64,000 nt of DNA, taken from positions 364,523-428,522 of the forward strand of contig NZ_JACYWE010000003.1 of assembly GCF_014841105.1 (NCBI RefSeq), in the 5' to 3' direction. This DNA comes from Lolliginicoccus lacisalsi (GTDB taxonomy: Bacteria > Actinomycetota > Actinomycetes > Mycobacteriales > Mycobacteriaceae). A program made the translations under genes and the position numbers. The notes beneath the pieces are model-generated. The model saw only the letters and a program-made list of their open reading frames with translations. It ran no database searches and was not told the DNA's origin. Below, piece by piece: positions 21,160 to 31,035 of this stretch (position 1 is its first letter; each line of letters starts with the position of its first letter).

Positions 21160-21381
21160 GGGCCGCGTGCATCGGTGGCGCCGTGGGGCGCGTGGCCGAG
21201 CGGTGCGCGGACAACAGTGCATGCTACCCGAACGTGGCTGCTCGTTGCACATCTCGCGATCGGGCGTGGTGGCGCGCGGCGATGATCGCGCGGAGGCCGT
21301 TGGCGGCGGTAGGCTCTTGCTGCGGAGCGAATACAATACAACGCGGTCGATGATGTCTTCGGCGGCAGGTGAGGGGAACGG
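21160..21381. other. Intergenic region between tRNA-Leu and pdtaR
   Basis: Together with 21046-21085 this completes a 336-base interval between the channel gene and pdtaR. Apart from the tRNA I see no gene: short open frames here lack ribosome-binding sites and homology. TACAAT-like AT-rich sequence (about 21331-21341) is a plausible promoter for pdtaR, with a GAGGGGAACGG ribosome-binding site at 21371-21381. Confidence 0.4.
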
Positions 21382-22116
21382 GTGTCGATGAAGGACTCCG
21401 AGGCGATGCAGGATCAGTCCGGCGGCACTGGCGCGCCAGCGGGCGACGGGGCATCGGATGTCGCGGGTGCGATCGCGTCGGAGGCACAGGACGCGGCCGG
21501 GGAGCATGATGCCCGATCGGCGTGGCCGGTCCGGCGCGTGCTCGTGGCCGAGGACGAGACCTTGATCCGGCTCGATCTCACCGAGATGCTCCGCGAGGAG
21601 GGCTACGACGTCGTGGGCGAGGCTGGCGACGGGCAGCGCGCGGTGGAGCTCGCCGAGGAGCTCACGCCGGAGCTGGTGATCATGGACGTCAAGATGCCGG
21701 TGCGCGATGGCATCGACGCGGCGTCGGAGATCGCGGCGAAGCGCATTTCCCCGGTGGTGATCCTCACGGCGTTCAGCCAGCGCGAGCTCGTGGAGCGGGC
21801 GCGGGACGCGGGCGCGATGGCATACCTGGTTAAGCCGTTCTCGCAGGGCGACCTCGTCCCGGCGATCGAGCTGGCGACGAGCCGGTTCGCCGAGCTGAAG
21901 GCCCTGGAGCGGGAGGTCGGTGAGCTCACCGATCGACTGGAGACGCGCAAGCTCATCGACCGGGCCAAGGGCGCGCTGATGAAGGCGCATGGCATGACCG
22001 AGCCGGAGGCGTTCCGCTGGATCCAGCGGGCGGCCATGGATCGTCGTACGACGATGAAGGTTGTCGCGCAGGTCGTCATCGATACGCTTTCCATGAAGCC
22101 CAAGTCTGGAAAGTAG
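21382..22116 (+). CDS. pdtaR: ANTAR-domain response regulator PdtaR
   Basis: Two-component response regulator that acts as a transcription antiterminator (Rv1626 orthologue). Residues 1-50 are an unconserved acidic tail. The receiver domain follows: VLVAEDETLIRLDLTEMLREEGYDVVGEAGDG, the phosphoacceptor Asp in ELVIMDVKMPVRDG (about residue 105), VILTAFSQRELVERARDAGAMAYLVKPFSQGDL. The C-terminal ANTAR RNA-binding domain, LETRKLIDRAKGALMKAHGMTEPEAFRWIQRAAMDRRTTMKVVAQVVIDTL, is intact. The histidine kinase PdtaS is not in the window. GTG start with a good ribosome-binding site; ATG 21388 is possible. Confidence 0.95.
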   Translation: MSMKDSEAMQDQSGGTGAPAGDGASDVAGAIASEAQDAAGEHDARSAWPVRRVLVAEDETLIRLDLTEMLREEGYDVVGEAGDGQRAVELAEELTPELVIMDVKMPVRDGIDAASEIAAKRISPVVILTAFSQRELVERARDAGAMAYLVKPFSQGDLVPAIELATSRFAELKALEREVGELTDRLETRKLIDRAKGALMKAHGMTEPEAFRWIQRAAMDRRTTMKVVAQVVIDTLSMKPKSGK

Positions 22117-22130
22117 AATTCTGCATTACT

Positions 22131-22151
22131 GTGGAAACTTTTTGTTTCCAC
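22131..22151. repeat. Short relative of palindrome family A (A3)
   Basis: GTGGAAAC (22131-22138) and GTTTCCAC (22144-22151) form an 8-bp perfect hairpin with loop TTTTT, 15 bases after the pdtaR stop. The outer sequence matches the family A core, with the centre missing as though an internal deletion had joined CTTTT to the right arm. It probably also works as the pdtaR terminator. Confidence 0.65.
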
Positions 22152-22292
22152 TATTGCGGGATGGTGACATGCGGCGAGTCGGCCGAGGGATTGGTCGCAA
22201 TTGCCGCTATGTTCCTCACAAGGACGCCCGGGATCCGTTCGCGCGAGAGCGAGCGCCTGCACCTGGGCCCGACCTTTTGAGGAGAACTCCCT

Positions 22293-23603
22293 ATGGCGAA
22301 ACCACACTGGATCCGCCTCGCAGCCATCGCGGGCGCCACCTCGCTGCTGCTCACCGCATGCGGCGGCTCCGACGATGGGGCCGACGAGGTACAGCTCGCT
22401 GATACCGATTGCGATCCGCCCCAGGCCCAAGCGACCGGCAACCCGTCCACCGAGCCACTGAAGTTCGGTGGCCTGCTGCCGCAGACCGGCGACCTCGCGT
22501 TCCTCGGGCCCCCGGAGATCGCGGGATCCGAGCTTGCCGTGCAGGAGATCAACGACGCCGGTGGAGTCCTCGGCAACCCGGTCACCATCAACCAGGGCGA
22601 CTCGGGCGATACCACCACCAACATCGCCAACCAGACCGTTGATCGGCTGCTCGCCGATGGCGTCCAGGTGATCGTTGGCGCGGCATCCTCCGGGGTGTCG
22701 CTCAGCGTGATCGACAAGGTCGTCGACGCCGGAGTCCTGATGTTCTCCCCGGCCAACACCTCCGATCAGTTCGTGTGCTACCCGGACAAGGGCCTGTACT
22801 TCCGCACGGCTCCAACGGATGTGCTGCAGGCCCAGGCGCTGGTGCAGCTCATTGCCAACGATGGCGTGCAGCGAGTGTCCGTGCTTGCTCGCAACGATCC
22901 CTACGGCGCGGGCCTCGGCCGCAACACCGAGCGGTTCCTCCAGGATGCCGGCATCGCGGAGGACCAGATCCAGGTCATCATCTACGACCCGAACGCCCAG
23001 TCGTTCAACGCTGAGCTTGATGAGATCGCCCAGTTCGACCCCGACGGCATCGCCGTGATCGGGTTCGACGAGAGCAAGCGCATCATCACCCGCATGTCCG
23101 AGATCGGCATCGGCCCGCAGGACAAGAACGTCTACGGCACCGATGGCAACATGGGCAACGCGCTCGGCGAGGGCATGGACGCTGGCATCCTCGAGGGGAT
23201 GAAGGGAACGGCCCCGCAGTCGCCGATGAGCAGTGACTTCGAGCAGCGGGTCCGTGCGGCGGGCGCCGCATCCGGGCTGAACCTGGCCGATCTCCAGTAC
23301 TCCGCCGAGGCCTACGACGCGGTGATCATCTCCGCGCTCGCCGCCGAGGCCGCGGGCTCCACCAACGGCCCCGACATCGCCTCCGAGGTCAACGGCATCA
23401 CCAGCGGTGGCGAGGCCTGTGCCTCGTTCGCCGAGTGCCGCGACCTGATCGCCGCCGGCGAGGATGTCGACTACAACGGTGTCACCGGTGACCTCGAGTT
23501 CGCCCCCGCTGGCGAGCCTGGCGTCGGTTCGTACGGTGTGCTCGAGTTCGGTCCCGCCAACGCTCTGCTCCCCGTCGAGGACTACATCGTCGTCGGTGAC
23601 TGA
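22293..23603 (+). CDS. Branched-chain amino-acid-type ABC transporter substrate-binding lipoprotein (LivJ-like)
   Basis: A 436-residue lipoprotein: the signal peptide MAKPHWIRLAAIAGATSLLLTACGGSDDG has lipobox LTAC with the lipidated Cys near residue 24, a substrate for Lgt. The mature part is a type I periplasmic binding fold (Peripla_BP_6): KFGGLLPQTGDLAFLGPPEIAGSELAVQEINDAGG, IVGAASSGVSLSVIDKV, MFSPANTSDQF and ARNDPYGAGLG. It presumably delivers amino acids, or a related solute such as urea, to the LivHMGF system encoded convergently at 23909-28067. GAGGAGAACTCC precedes the ATG. Exact substrate unknown. Confidence 0.88.
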   Translation: MAKPHWIRLAAIAGATSLLLTACGGSDDGADEVQLADTDCDPPQAQATGNPSTEPLKFGGLLPQTGDLAFLGPPEIAGSELAVQEINDAGGVLGNPVTINQGDSGDTTTNIANQTVDRLLADGVQVIVGAASSGVSLSVIDKVVDAGVLMFSPANTSDQFVCYPDKGLYFRTAPTDVLQAQALVQLIANDGVQRVSVLARNDPYGAGLGRNTERFLQDAGIAEDQIQVIIYDPNAQSFNAELDEIAQFDPDGIAVIGFDESKRIITRMSEIGIGPQDKNVYGTDGNMGNALGEGMDAGILEGMKGTAPQSPMSSDFEQRVRAAGAASGLNLADLQYSAEAYDAVIISALAAEAAGSTNGPDIASEVNGITSGGEACASFAECRDLIAAGEDVDYNGVTGDLEFAPAGEPGVGSYGVLEFGPANALLPVEDYIVVGD

Positions 23604-23626
23604 CCTGGCAGGTCTTGATTGACGCT

Positions 23627-23661
23627 AGCGGGGTGGCGCTCCACGGGAGTGCCACCCCGCT
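23627..23661 (+). terminator. Terminator of the substrate-binding protein gene
   Basis: Arms 23627-23641 (AGCGGGGTGGCGCTC) and 23647-23661 (GAGTGCCACCCCGCT) form a 15-bp GC-rich stem with one G-U pair and a 5-base loop, 24 bases after the stop codon. Only a weak T-run (CCCGTTTGT) follows. Confidence 0.75.
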
Positions 23662-23682
23662 CCCGTTTGTCGAGGGGCCGGG

Positions 23683-23716
23683 GCGTGTCTTGAGCCGCGG
23701 CGTGTCTTGAGCCGCG
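23683..23716. repeat. Perfect 17-bp tandem duplication left of palindrome B1
   Basis: The unit GCGTGTCTTGAGCCGCG occupies 23683-23699 and again 23700-23716 without mismatch. On the other side of B1, a GGCCAGCGGCGGGAAC segment recurs at 23836, 23856 and, in part, 23885. The rest of the 305-base interval 23604-23908 between the convergent genes contains no gene that I can see. Confidence 0.85.
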
Positions 23717-23784
23717 GCGGGGCCGTTAGCGCCCTCGGCCGACCCTCCCGTTGCCCCTCGGGCCGCAAAAGCACGGGAAAACGC

Positions 23785-23834
23785 CAAACGCGATAGAAGC
23801 AGCACGGGATTCGAAGCAGCTTCTATCGCGTTTG
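23785..23834. repeat. Palindromic element B1 (13-N22-13 core, 16-bp perfect stem)
   Basis: Arms 23785-23800 and 23819-23834 are perfectly complementary over 16 bp. The core AAACGCGATAGAA (23786-23798) is separated by 22 bases from TTCTATCGCGTTT (23821-23833). The same 13-mers with the same 22-base spacing recur at 47058-47105. It lies between convergent genes, and the spacer sequence is not conserved between the copies. Confidence 0.9.
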
Positions 23835-23908
23835 CGGCCAGCGGCGGGAACCCCCGGCCAGCGGCGGGAACCTCGGCCACCCCCGGCCAGCGGCGCCGGC
23901 GTTACCCG

Positions 23909-24729
23909 CTAGCCGCGTGCCTCGTTGCGGCCAGCGAGCGTGCCAAGGTACAGCTCGATCACCTTCGGATCATGCAGCAGGTTCGAACCGGTATCGGTAT
24001 AGGCGTTGCGCCCCTGGTCGAGGACGTAGCCGCGGTCGCAGATCTGCAGGCAGCGGCGGGCGTTCTGCTCCACCATGATGATCGAGACCCCGGAGGCGTT
24101 GATCTTCTTGCAGCGCACGAAGACCTCGTCCTGGAACATTGGCGACAGCCCCGCTGACGGCTCGTCGAGCAGCAGGACGCTGGGATCCATCATGAGGGCC
24201 CGCCCCATGGCAACCATCTGCCGCTCGCCGCCGGAGAGGGCGCCAGCCTTGGTGGTCCTGCGTTGCCGCAGCATCGGAAACAGCTCCGTGACGCTGGCGA
24301 AGCGCTCGGCGAACAGGCGTGGCCGCAGGTAGATGCCCATCTGGAGGTTTTCCTCGATGGTCAGGGTGGGGAACACGTTGTTGGTCTGGGGCACATAGCC
24401 GACACCGAGGGTGACGAGCGTGTGCGCCTGTGCCGCGGTGATGCTGGCGCCCCGCAGGGTGACCGTGCCCCCGCGGACAGGGATCAGTCCGAACAGCGAC
24501 TTCAGCAAGGTGGATTTCCCGGCGCCGTTGGGTCCGATGATGCCGACGATCTCGCCCTCGCTCAGGTAGAAGTTGCAGCGGTCGAGGATGTTGACGCCAG
24601 GCAGGTAGCCGGCGGTGAGGTCGTCGGCGCGCAGCAGGGCGCCTTCAGCGAGGCGGGCGTGCTCGGCCGGGGTGGCGGCGAGCTGGGCGGGGGAGAGGTC
24701 CCCGGAGGAGGATCCGGTGCCCGTGCTCA

Positions 24730-24730
<1 letters not shown>
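23909..24730 (-). CDS. livF: Branched-chain amino-acid-type ABC transporter ATPase LivF
   Basis: One of two ATPases of a LivHMGF-type importer, 273 residues. Walker A is GIIGPNGAGKSTLLKSLFG (about residues 62-80), the Q-loop region is VGYVPQTNNVFPTLTIEENLQMG, the ABC signature is LSGGERQMVAMGRALM and Walker B is PSVLLLDEPSAGLSP. The switch His of typical ABC proteins is replaced in the segment IIMVEQNARRCLQICDRGYVLDQG by Gln, which is normal for LivF. An N-terminal 30 or so residue Ser/Ala-rich extension precedes the domain. The ATG at 24730 shares one base with the livG stop, so the two are coupled. Confidence 0.92.
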
Positions 24731-25687
<957 letters not shown>

Positions 25688-25695
<8 letters not shown>

Positions 25696-26689
25696 TGAGC
25701 TGCACCTCCTCCTTGCGTCCGAGGATGCCCTGGGGGCGGTAGATGATCAGGACCGCGAGCAGGATGCCGACGAGCATGATCTGCACGGCGCCGACCTGCT
25801 GCGTGGAGATGGGCAGCACGGAGTCGGGGCCGGTGGCGAGCTGGCGGAGCACGTTGTCGATGAGGGAGAAGACGAACCAGAACACCATCGCGCCGACGAC
25901 TGGCCCGAGCACGGTCGCGGCCCCGCCGAGGATCATGGCGGTCCAGGCGAAGAACGTTTGCTGGGTGGAGAAGAAGTCGGGGTTCAGTGCCTGCGTCATG
26001 GCGATGAAGATGCCGGCGAGGCCGCCGAAGAAGCCACCGAGGACGAGCGCTTGCATGCGGTACATGAAGACGTTCTTGCCGAGCGCCCGGGCGGCGTCCT
26101 CGTCCTCGCGCACCGCCTTGAGCGCGCGCCCCCAGGGGCTGCGCACCAGCAGCCACACCACGACGAGCAGCACGGCGATCAGGGCCCATCCGACGGTCAT
26201 CGACCACAAGGTGGAGCCGAGGAACTTCACCCCGAGGATGGTGTACTCGCGGCCCGCGTCGTAGGGGTTGACCGATTGGAACGCGAAGTTCTGCCCCTGG
26301 ATGCCGCGCGTGCCGCGGGTGATGTCATCGGATGCGGTGGAGCGGGCGGCGAGCCGCAGGATCTCCGACGCGGCGATGGTGACGATGGCGAGGTAGTCGG
26401 CTCGTAGCCGCAGTGTGGGCACCCCGAGCAGGAGCGCGAGCACCACGGAGGCGCTCATGCCCACGAGCAGGCCGATCCACATCGGCTGGTCGTAGACCAC
26501 CACGGTGATGCCCACGCCGTAGGCGCTGACGAGCGCGAAGCCGATCTGCCCGAAGTTCAGCAGGCCGGTGTAGCCGAAGTGGATGTTCAGCCCGATCGCG
26601 AGGAGGGCGAAGAAGATCGCTTGCGGGCCGACGAACTGGGCGAGCGCATTGCTCAGCACCACGCCGGTGTCGATTCCGAGGATGTCCAT
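25688..26689 (-). CDS. livM: Branched-chain amino-acid-type ABC transporter permease LivM
   Basis: A 333-residue integral membrane permease with about nine hydrophobic segments. It contains the family blocks LLAIGLNIHFGYTGLLNFGQIGFALVSAYGV near residue 28, GVPTLRLRADYLAIVTIAASEILR near 90 and the cytoplasmic coupling loop RSPWGRALKAVREDEDAARALGKNVFMYRMQALVLGGFFGGLAGI near 185-228, then AWTAMILGGAATVLGPVVGAM. It forms the channel with LivH. It lies 7 bases downstream of livH and overlaps livG by 8 bases. Confidence 0.93.
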
Positions 26690-26696
26690 CGATGCC

Positions 26697-28067
26697 TCAC
26701 CCCACCCTTGTCCGGGATCCGAGGATGCCTTGCGGGCGCAGCACGAGCACGAGGATCAGCACCAGCAGGCCTCCTGTGTACTTGAGGTCGGGATTGATGA
26801 TGAGCGTGGACCACTGCACGAGCAGCCCCAGCAGGACGCAGCCGAGGAGCGCGCCGTAGGCGGTGCCAAGCCCGCCGAGGATGATGCCGGCGAACATCAG
26901 CAGCAGCAGCTTGAAGCCCATCTCGAACTGCACGGTGCCATTGAGCTCCGAGACGGCGAACAGCACGCCACCGAGCGCGGCCAGGCCACCACCGAGGGCC
27001 CAGACGAACGCGATGACCCGCTCGACGTTGATGCCGGACGAGGCCGCGAGGTCCCGGTTGTCCGCGACCGCGCGCATGGCCTTGCCGATGCGGGTCATCT
27101 TGAACATCAGCGCGACCGCCACGAGGACCGCCAGGCTGATCACCATGGTGCCGAGGTTGACCGGGGTGATCGCGACCGGGCCGAACTCGAGCTGTCGCTG
27201 CGCCTGGTAGGTGGTGAACGCCTGTGACCGGTCGGAGAAGAACAGCAGGATCGCCGCTCGCAGGGCGAGCGCGAGGCCGATGGACACCACGAGCTGCGCG
27301 ACGAGGCTCGCGCCGCGGCGCCGCAGTGGCCGCCAGATCACCGAGTTATTGAGCAGGCCGACGATGATGCCGACGATGATCGCGATGATCGTGGCGATGC
27401 CGAGGTTCGCGGCGAGGCTCAGGTTCGCCCCCCATGAGGTGCCGTCGCCGAAGCGGAACACCTCGCCGAGCAGCAGGTTGGCGACCCACGCGGCCACCGC
27501 GCCGATGGTGACGAGCTCGCCGTGGGCGAAGTTCGTCAGCCCCGTGGTGCCGAAGATCAAGCTCAGGCCCACGGCGGTGATCGCGATGACCAGGCCGAAT
27601 CGCAGTCCCTCGATCGTTAGGCGCAGCAGCTTCTCGCCCATCGAGATGTTCAGGCCGCTACGGATGTCGCCGAAGGTGTAGATGACGGAGGCGACGCGAT
27701 CCGCGCGGACGGTGGCGGTGCGCTCGCTGGTCTGCACGAGCACGTCGGGTGGAAGGGATGCCTCGACGAGGGTGATGGTGTAAGTGCCGGGGGCGAGCGT
27801 CATCGACCAGCGGCCCCGCTCGTCGGAGGTAGCCTCGGCGGACTCGGCGCCGGTCTCGTCGGTGGCGGTGAGCGTTGCCCCGGCCACGGGGTTCCCCGCG
27901 TTGATCAGGGTGCCCTGCACGGTGCCGGTGGCGGCGGGAGGATCGTCGGACGGATCCTGGGCGTGGGCGAATCCACTCGCGAGGAGCGCCGACAGCAGCG
28001 CGAGCAGCAGCGTTGCGAGCGCGGCTCCCCCGAGTGAAGCGCCCCGCCGGCCAGCAGTGTGTGTCAC
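26697..28067 (-). CDS. livH: LivH-type ABC permease with N-terminal extracytoplasmic beta-domain
   Basis: First gene of the minus-strand operon, 456 residues, about 150 longer than a plain LivH. Residues 1-36 are a Sec-type signal peptide (LATLLLALLSALLASGFAHAQ). Residues about 47-125 (VQGTLINAGNPVAGATLTATDETG, DERGRWSMTLAPGTYTITLVEASLP, RTATVRADRVASVIYTFGD) look like a carboxypeptidase-regulatory/CNA-B-type beta-sandwich. The LivH permease follows: GLSLIFGTTGLTNFAHGELVTIGAV, IWRPLRRRGASLVAQLVVSIGLALALR, GKAMRAVADNRDLAASSGINVERVIAFVWALGGGLAALGGVLFAV. The outward domain may help dock the lipoprotein receptor. Confidence 0.9.
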   Translation of the reverse strand: MTHTAGRRGASLGGAALATLLLALLSALLASGFAHAQDPSDDPPAATGTVQGTLINAGNPVAGATLTATDETGAESAEATSDERGRWSMTLAPGTYTITLVEASLPPDVLVQTSERTATVRADRVASVIYTFGDIRSGLNISMGEKLLRLTIEGLRFGLVIAITAVGLSLIFGTTGLTNFAHGELVTIGAVAAWVANLLLGEVFRFGDGTSWGANLSLAANLGIATIIAIIVGIIVGLLNNSVIWRPLRRRGASLVAQLVVSIGLALALRAAILLFFSDRSQAFTTYQAQRQLEFGPVAITPVNLGTMVISLAVLVAVALMFKMTRIGKAMRAVADNRDLAASSGINVERVIAFVWALGGGLAALGGVLFAVSELNGTVQFEMGFKLLLLMFAGIILGGLGTAYGALLGCVLLGLLVQWSTLIINPDLKYTGGLLVLILVLVLRPQGILGSRTRVG

Positions 28068-28283
28068 GTGTCCTCCTCCCGGTCGCGCGAGCGCGGGGCC
28101 GGGGCCGGTCGGAATCGCGTCGTTCCGCGAATTGTCCGTTTCATCTTCTCAACTGTGGAACCATACGTCGGTTTGGTTTCGCTTGCGCATGTCGGCGTGT
28201 TGCGCCAGTGTTTCGGCGGTGCCGGGAAATCAACGACACGTCGATGCTGCCGAGTGTCAGGGCGCATCCCTAGACTGTGTCGC
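28068..28283. promoter_or_regulatory. Divergent promoter region livH / polA
   Basis: A 216-base spacer between the divergent livH and polA genes. For polA, TAGACT (28271-28276) ends 7 bases before the GTG start, implying a leaderless transcript. A ribosome-binding-like GGAGGA sits just upstream of livH on the minus strand (plus-strand TCCTCC at 28073-28078). Relative AT-richness near 28125-28165 may mark the livH promoter. No operator is evident. Confidence 0.45.
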
Positions 28284-31034
28284 GTGAGTTCCCCCGCAGC
28301 GAAGAAGCCCGCCTCGTCCACCACCGTGCCTCCAGAGGGCGGCGGTCGCCCGCGCCTGCTGCTGCTCGACGGTCATTCGTTGGCGTACCGGGCCTTCTTC
28401 GCGCTGCCGGCGGACAAGTTCCAGACCTCGAGCGGGCAGACCACCAACGCGGTGTATGGCTTCACCTCGATGGTGATCAACCTGATGCGCGATGAGCGCC
28501 CTACGCATGTGGCGGCCGCTTTCGATGTGTCGCGGCAGACGTTCCGCAGCGAGAAGTTCCCCGAGTACAAGGCGAACCGGGCGAAGACCCCTGACGAGTT
28601 CAAGGGGCAGGTGGAGATCACCAAGGACGTGCTCACCGCGATGGGCATCCCGGTGATGGCAGAGGCCGGCTTCGAGGCCGACGACATCATCGCCACGCTG
28701 GCGACCACCGCCGCGGGGGAGGGGTTCGAGGTGCTCGTGTGCACCGGTGACCGAGACTCCCTGCAACTCGTCACCGACGACGTGACGGTCCTGTACCCGA
28801 AGCGGGGCGTCTCCGACCTCACTCGCTATACCCCGGAGGCGGTGGAGGAGAAGTACGGCCTCACGCCGCAGCAGTATCCGGACTTCGCCGCGCTGCGCGG
28901 GGATCCGAGCGACAACCTCCCTGGCATCCCGGGCGTGGGGGAGAAGACCGCCGCGAAGTGGATCCGCGAGTACGGAACGCTCGATGGCCTCGTCGAGAAC
29001 GTCGACAAGGTGCGGGGCAAGGTCGGCGATGCGCTGCGGGAGAACCTGTCCGCGGTGCTGCTCAACCGGGACCTCACCGAGATGGTGCGCGACATGGCGC
29101 TGCCGTACCAGCCCGGGGATCTCGAGCTGCGGCCTTGGGACAGGGAACGCATCCATGGGCTCTTCGACGAGCTGGAGTTCCGGGTGCTGCGCGACCGCCT
29201 GTTCGATTCGCTCTCCTCGACCGAGCCCGAGGCGGAGAGCGGGTTCGATATCCATGGCGCCGTCCTCGAGCCCGGCACGGTCCGTGACTGGCTGGCCACC
29301 CACGCCACCGCCGGTGACCGGCATGGCGTGGAGGTGCTCAGCGTGCACCGCGTGCACGATGCCGACGCCACCGCGATCGCTCTGGCAGCGGCGGACGGCA
29401 CCGGCGCCTACCTCGCCACCGAGCAGCTCGCGTCCGACGATGAGGCCGCCCTCGGGGAGTGGTTCGCGAGCGCGGACCACCTCAAGGCCGTGCATGACGT
29501 CAAGTGGGCGATCCATGCGCTGCGCGGTCGCGGCTGGACGCTCGCGGGGGTGGGCAGCGATACCGCGCTGGCGGCTTATCTCGTGCGGCCGGGGCAGCGC
29601 ACGTTCAAGCTCGACGATCTCTCGCTGCGCTACCTCGGGCGCGAGCTGCGCATCGACGAGGACGAGACCGAGCAGCTGTCCTTGCTCGACGATGCCGACG
29701 ATACCGACGAGAAGCAGGCCCGCGCGGCGATGCTGCGGGCCCGCGCGGTGGCGGACCTCGCCGAGGCGCTCGACGCCGAGCTCGAGAGCATCGAGTCCCG
29801 CTCCCTGCTCACCGAGATGGAGCTGCCGCTCGCGTTCGTGCTTGCCCATCTCGAGGCAGCAGGCATCGCGGTCGATACTGGCATGCTCGAGGACCTGCGC
29901 AAGGAGTTCGCTGGTCACGTCCATGAGGCCGCCGAGGCCGCCTACGGGGAGATCGGCAAGCAGATCAACCTCGGCTCGCCCAAGCAGCTACAGGTCGTGC
30001 TCTTCGAGGAGCTCGACATGCCCAAGACCAAGCGCACCAAGACCGGCTACACCACGGACGCCGAGGCGCTCGTGGGGCTCTACGAGAAGACGCAGCACCC
30101 GTTCCTGCAGCATTTGCTCGCTCACCGCGACGCGACCAAGCTGAAGACCACCGTCGAGGGGCTGCTCAAGACCATCGCCGACGACGGCCGCATCCACACC
30201 ACGTTCAACCAGACGATCGCTGCCACCGGGCGCCTCTCCTCGACCGAGCCGAACCTGCAGAACATCCCGATCCGCACCGACGCGGGCCGCCGCATCCGCG
30301 AGGCCTTCGTGGTCGGCCACTCGGGCGAGACCACCTATGACACGCTGCTCACCGCGGACTACTCGCAGATCGAGATGCGCATCATGGCGCACCTATCGGG
30401 CGATGACGGGCTCATCGGAGCGTTCAACGCCGGCGAGGACCTCCACAGCTTCGTCGGCTCGCAGGCGTTCGGCGTGCCCATCGATGAGGTCACCCCCGAG
30501 CTGCGGCGGCGCGTCAAGGCCATGTCCTACGGCCTGGTGTACGGGCTGTCCGCCTACGGCCTTGCGCAGCAGCTCAAGATCTCCAACGAGGAGGCCAAGT
30601 CGCAGATGGAGGCCTACTTCGCGCGGTTCGGCGCGGTCCGTGACTACCTGCACGAGGTCGTCGAGCAGGCCCGCAAGGATGGCTACACCTCGACAGTGTT
30701 TGGTCGCCGCCGCTACCTGCCCGATCTGAACAGCGACAACCGGCAGCGCCGCGAGGTCGCCGAGCGTGCCGCCCTCAACGCGCCCATCCAGGGCAGCGCC
30801 GCCGACATCATCAAGGTCGCGATGCTGCGCGTGCACAAGGCGCTCGCCGGGGAGGGGCTCCGCTCGCGAATGCTGCTGCAGGTGCATGACGAGCTAGTTC
30901 TCGAAGTGCGTAGCGATGAGCGGGAAACCGTGGAACAGTTGGTCCGTACGGAGATGGAAGGTGCATACACGTTGTCCGTGCCGCTCGATGTATCGATGGG
31001 CGCCGGAACATCGTGGGAGAGCGCGGGTCACTGA
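28284..31034 (+). CDS. polA: DNA polymerase I
   Basis: Repair and Okazaki-processing polymerase, 916 residues. The N-terminal 5'-nuclease domain is intact (LLLDGHSLAYRAFF, AAFDVSRQTFRSEKFPEYKANR, EADDIIATLA, GDRDSLQLV, GDPSDNLPGIPGVGEKTAAKW). The central 3'-5' exonuclease-like domain lacks the acidic DxE motif (it reads EVLSVHRVHDADA), so no proofreading is expected, as in mycobacteria. The polymerase motifs are complete: TADYSQIEMRIMAHLSGD (A), RRVKAMSYGLVYGLSAYGLA (B) and LLQVHDELVLEV (C). GTG 28284 is chosen by homology and the TAGACT box 7 bases upstream. One base separates its stop from the next gene. Confidence 0.96.
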   Translation: MSSPAAKKPASSTTVPPEGGGRPRLLLLDGHSLAYRAFFALPADKFQTSSGQTTNAVYGFTSMVINLMRDERPTHVAAAFDVSRQTFRSEKFPEYKANRAKTPDEFKGQVEITKDVLTAMGIPVMAEAGFEADDIIATLATTAAGEGFEVLVCTGDRDSLQLVTDDVTVLYPKRGVSDLTRYTPEAVEEKYGLTPQQYPDFAALRGDPSDNLPGIPGVGEKTAAKWIREYGTLDGLVENVDKVRGKVGDALRENLSAVLLNRDLTEMVRDMALPYQPGDLELRPWDRERIHGLFDELEFRVLRDRLFDSLSSTEPEAESGFDIHGAVLEPGTVRDWLATHATAGDRHGVEVLSVHRVHDADATAIALAAADGTGAYLATEQLASDDEAALGEWFASADHLKAVHDVKWAIHALRGRGWTLAGVGSDTALAAYLVRPGQRTFKLDDLSLRYLGRELRIDEDETEQLSLLDDADDTDEKQARAAMLRARAVADLAEALDAELESIESRSLLTEMELPLAFVLAHLEAAGIAVDTGMLEDLRKEFAGHVHEAAEAAYGEIGKQINLGSPKQLQVVLFEELDMPKTKRTKTGYTTDAEALVGLYEKTQHPFLQHLLAHRDATKLKTTVEGLLKTIADDGRIHTTFNQTIAATGRLSSTEPNLQNIPIRTDAGRRIREAFVVGHSGETTYDTLLTADYSQIEMRIMAHLSGDDGLIGAFNAGEDLHSFVGSQAFGVPIDEVTPELRRRVKAMSYGLVYGLSAYGLAQQLKISNEEAKSQMEAYFARFGAVRDYLHEVVEQARKDGYTSTVFGRRRYLPDLNSDNRQRREVAERAALNAPIQGSAADIIKVAMLRVHKALAGEGLRSRMLLQVHDELVLEVRSDERETVEQLVRTEMEGAYTLSVPLDVSMGAGTSWESAGH

Positions 31035-31035
31035 T

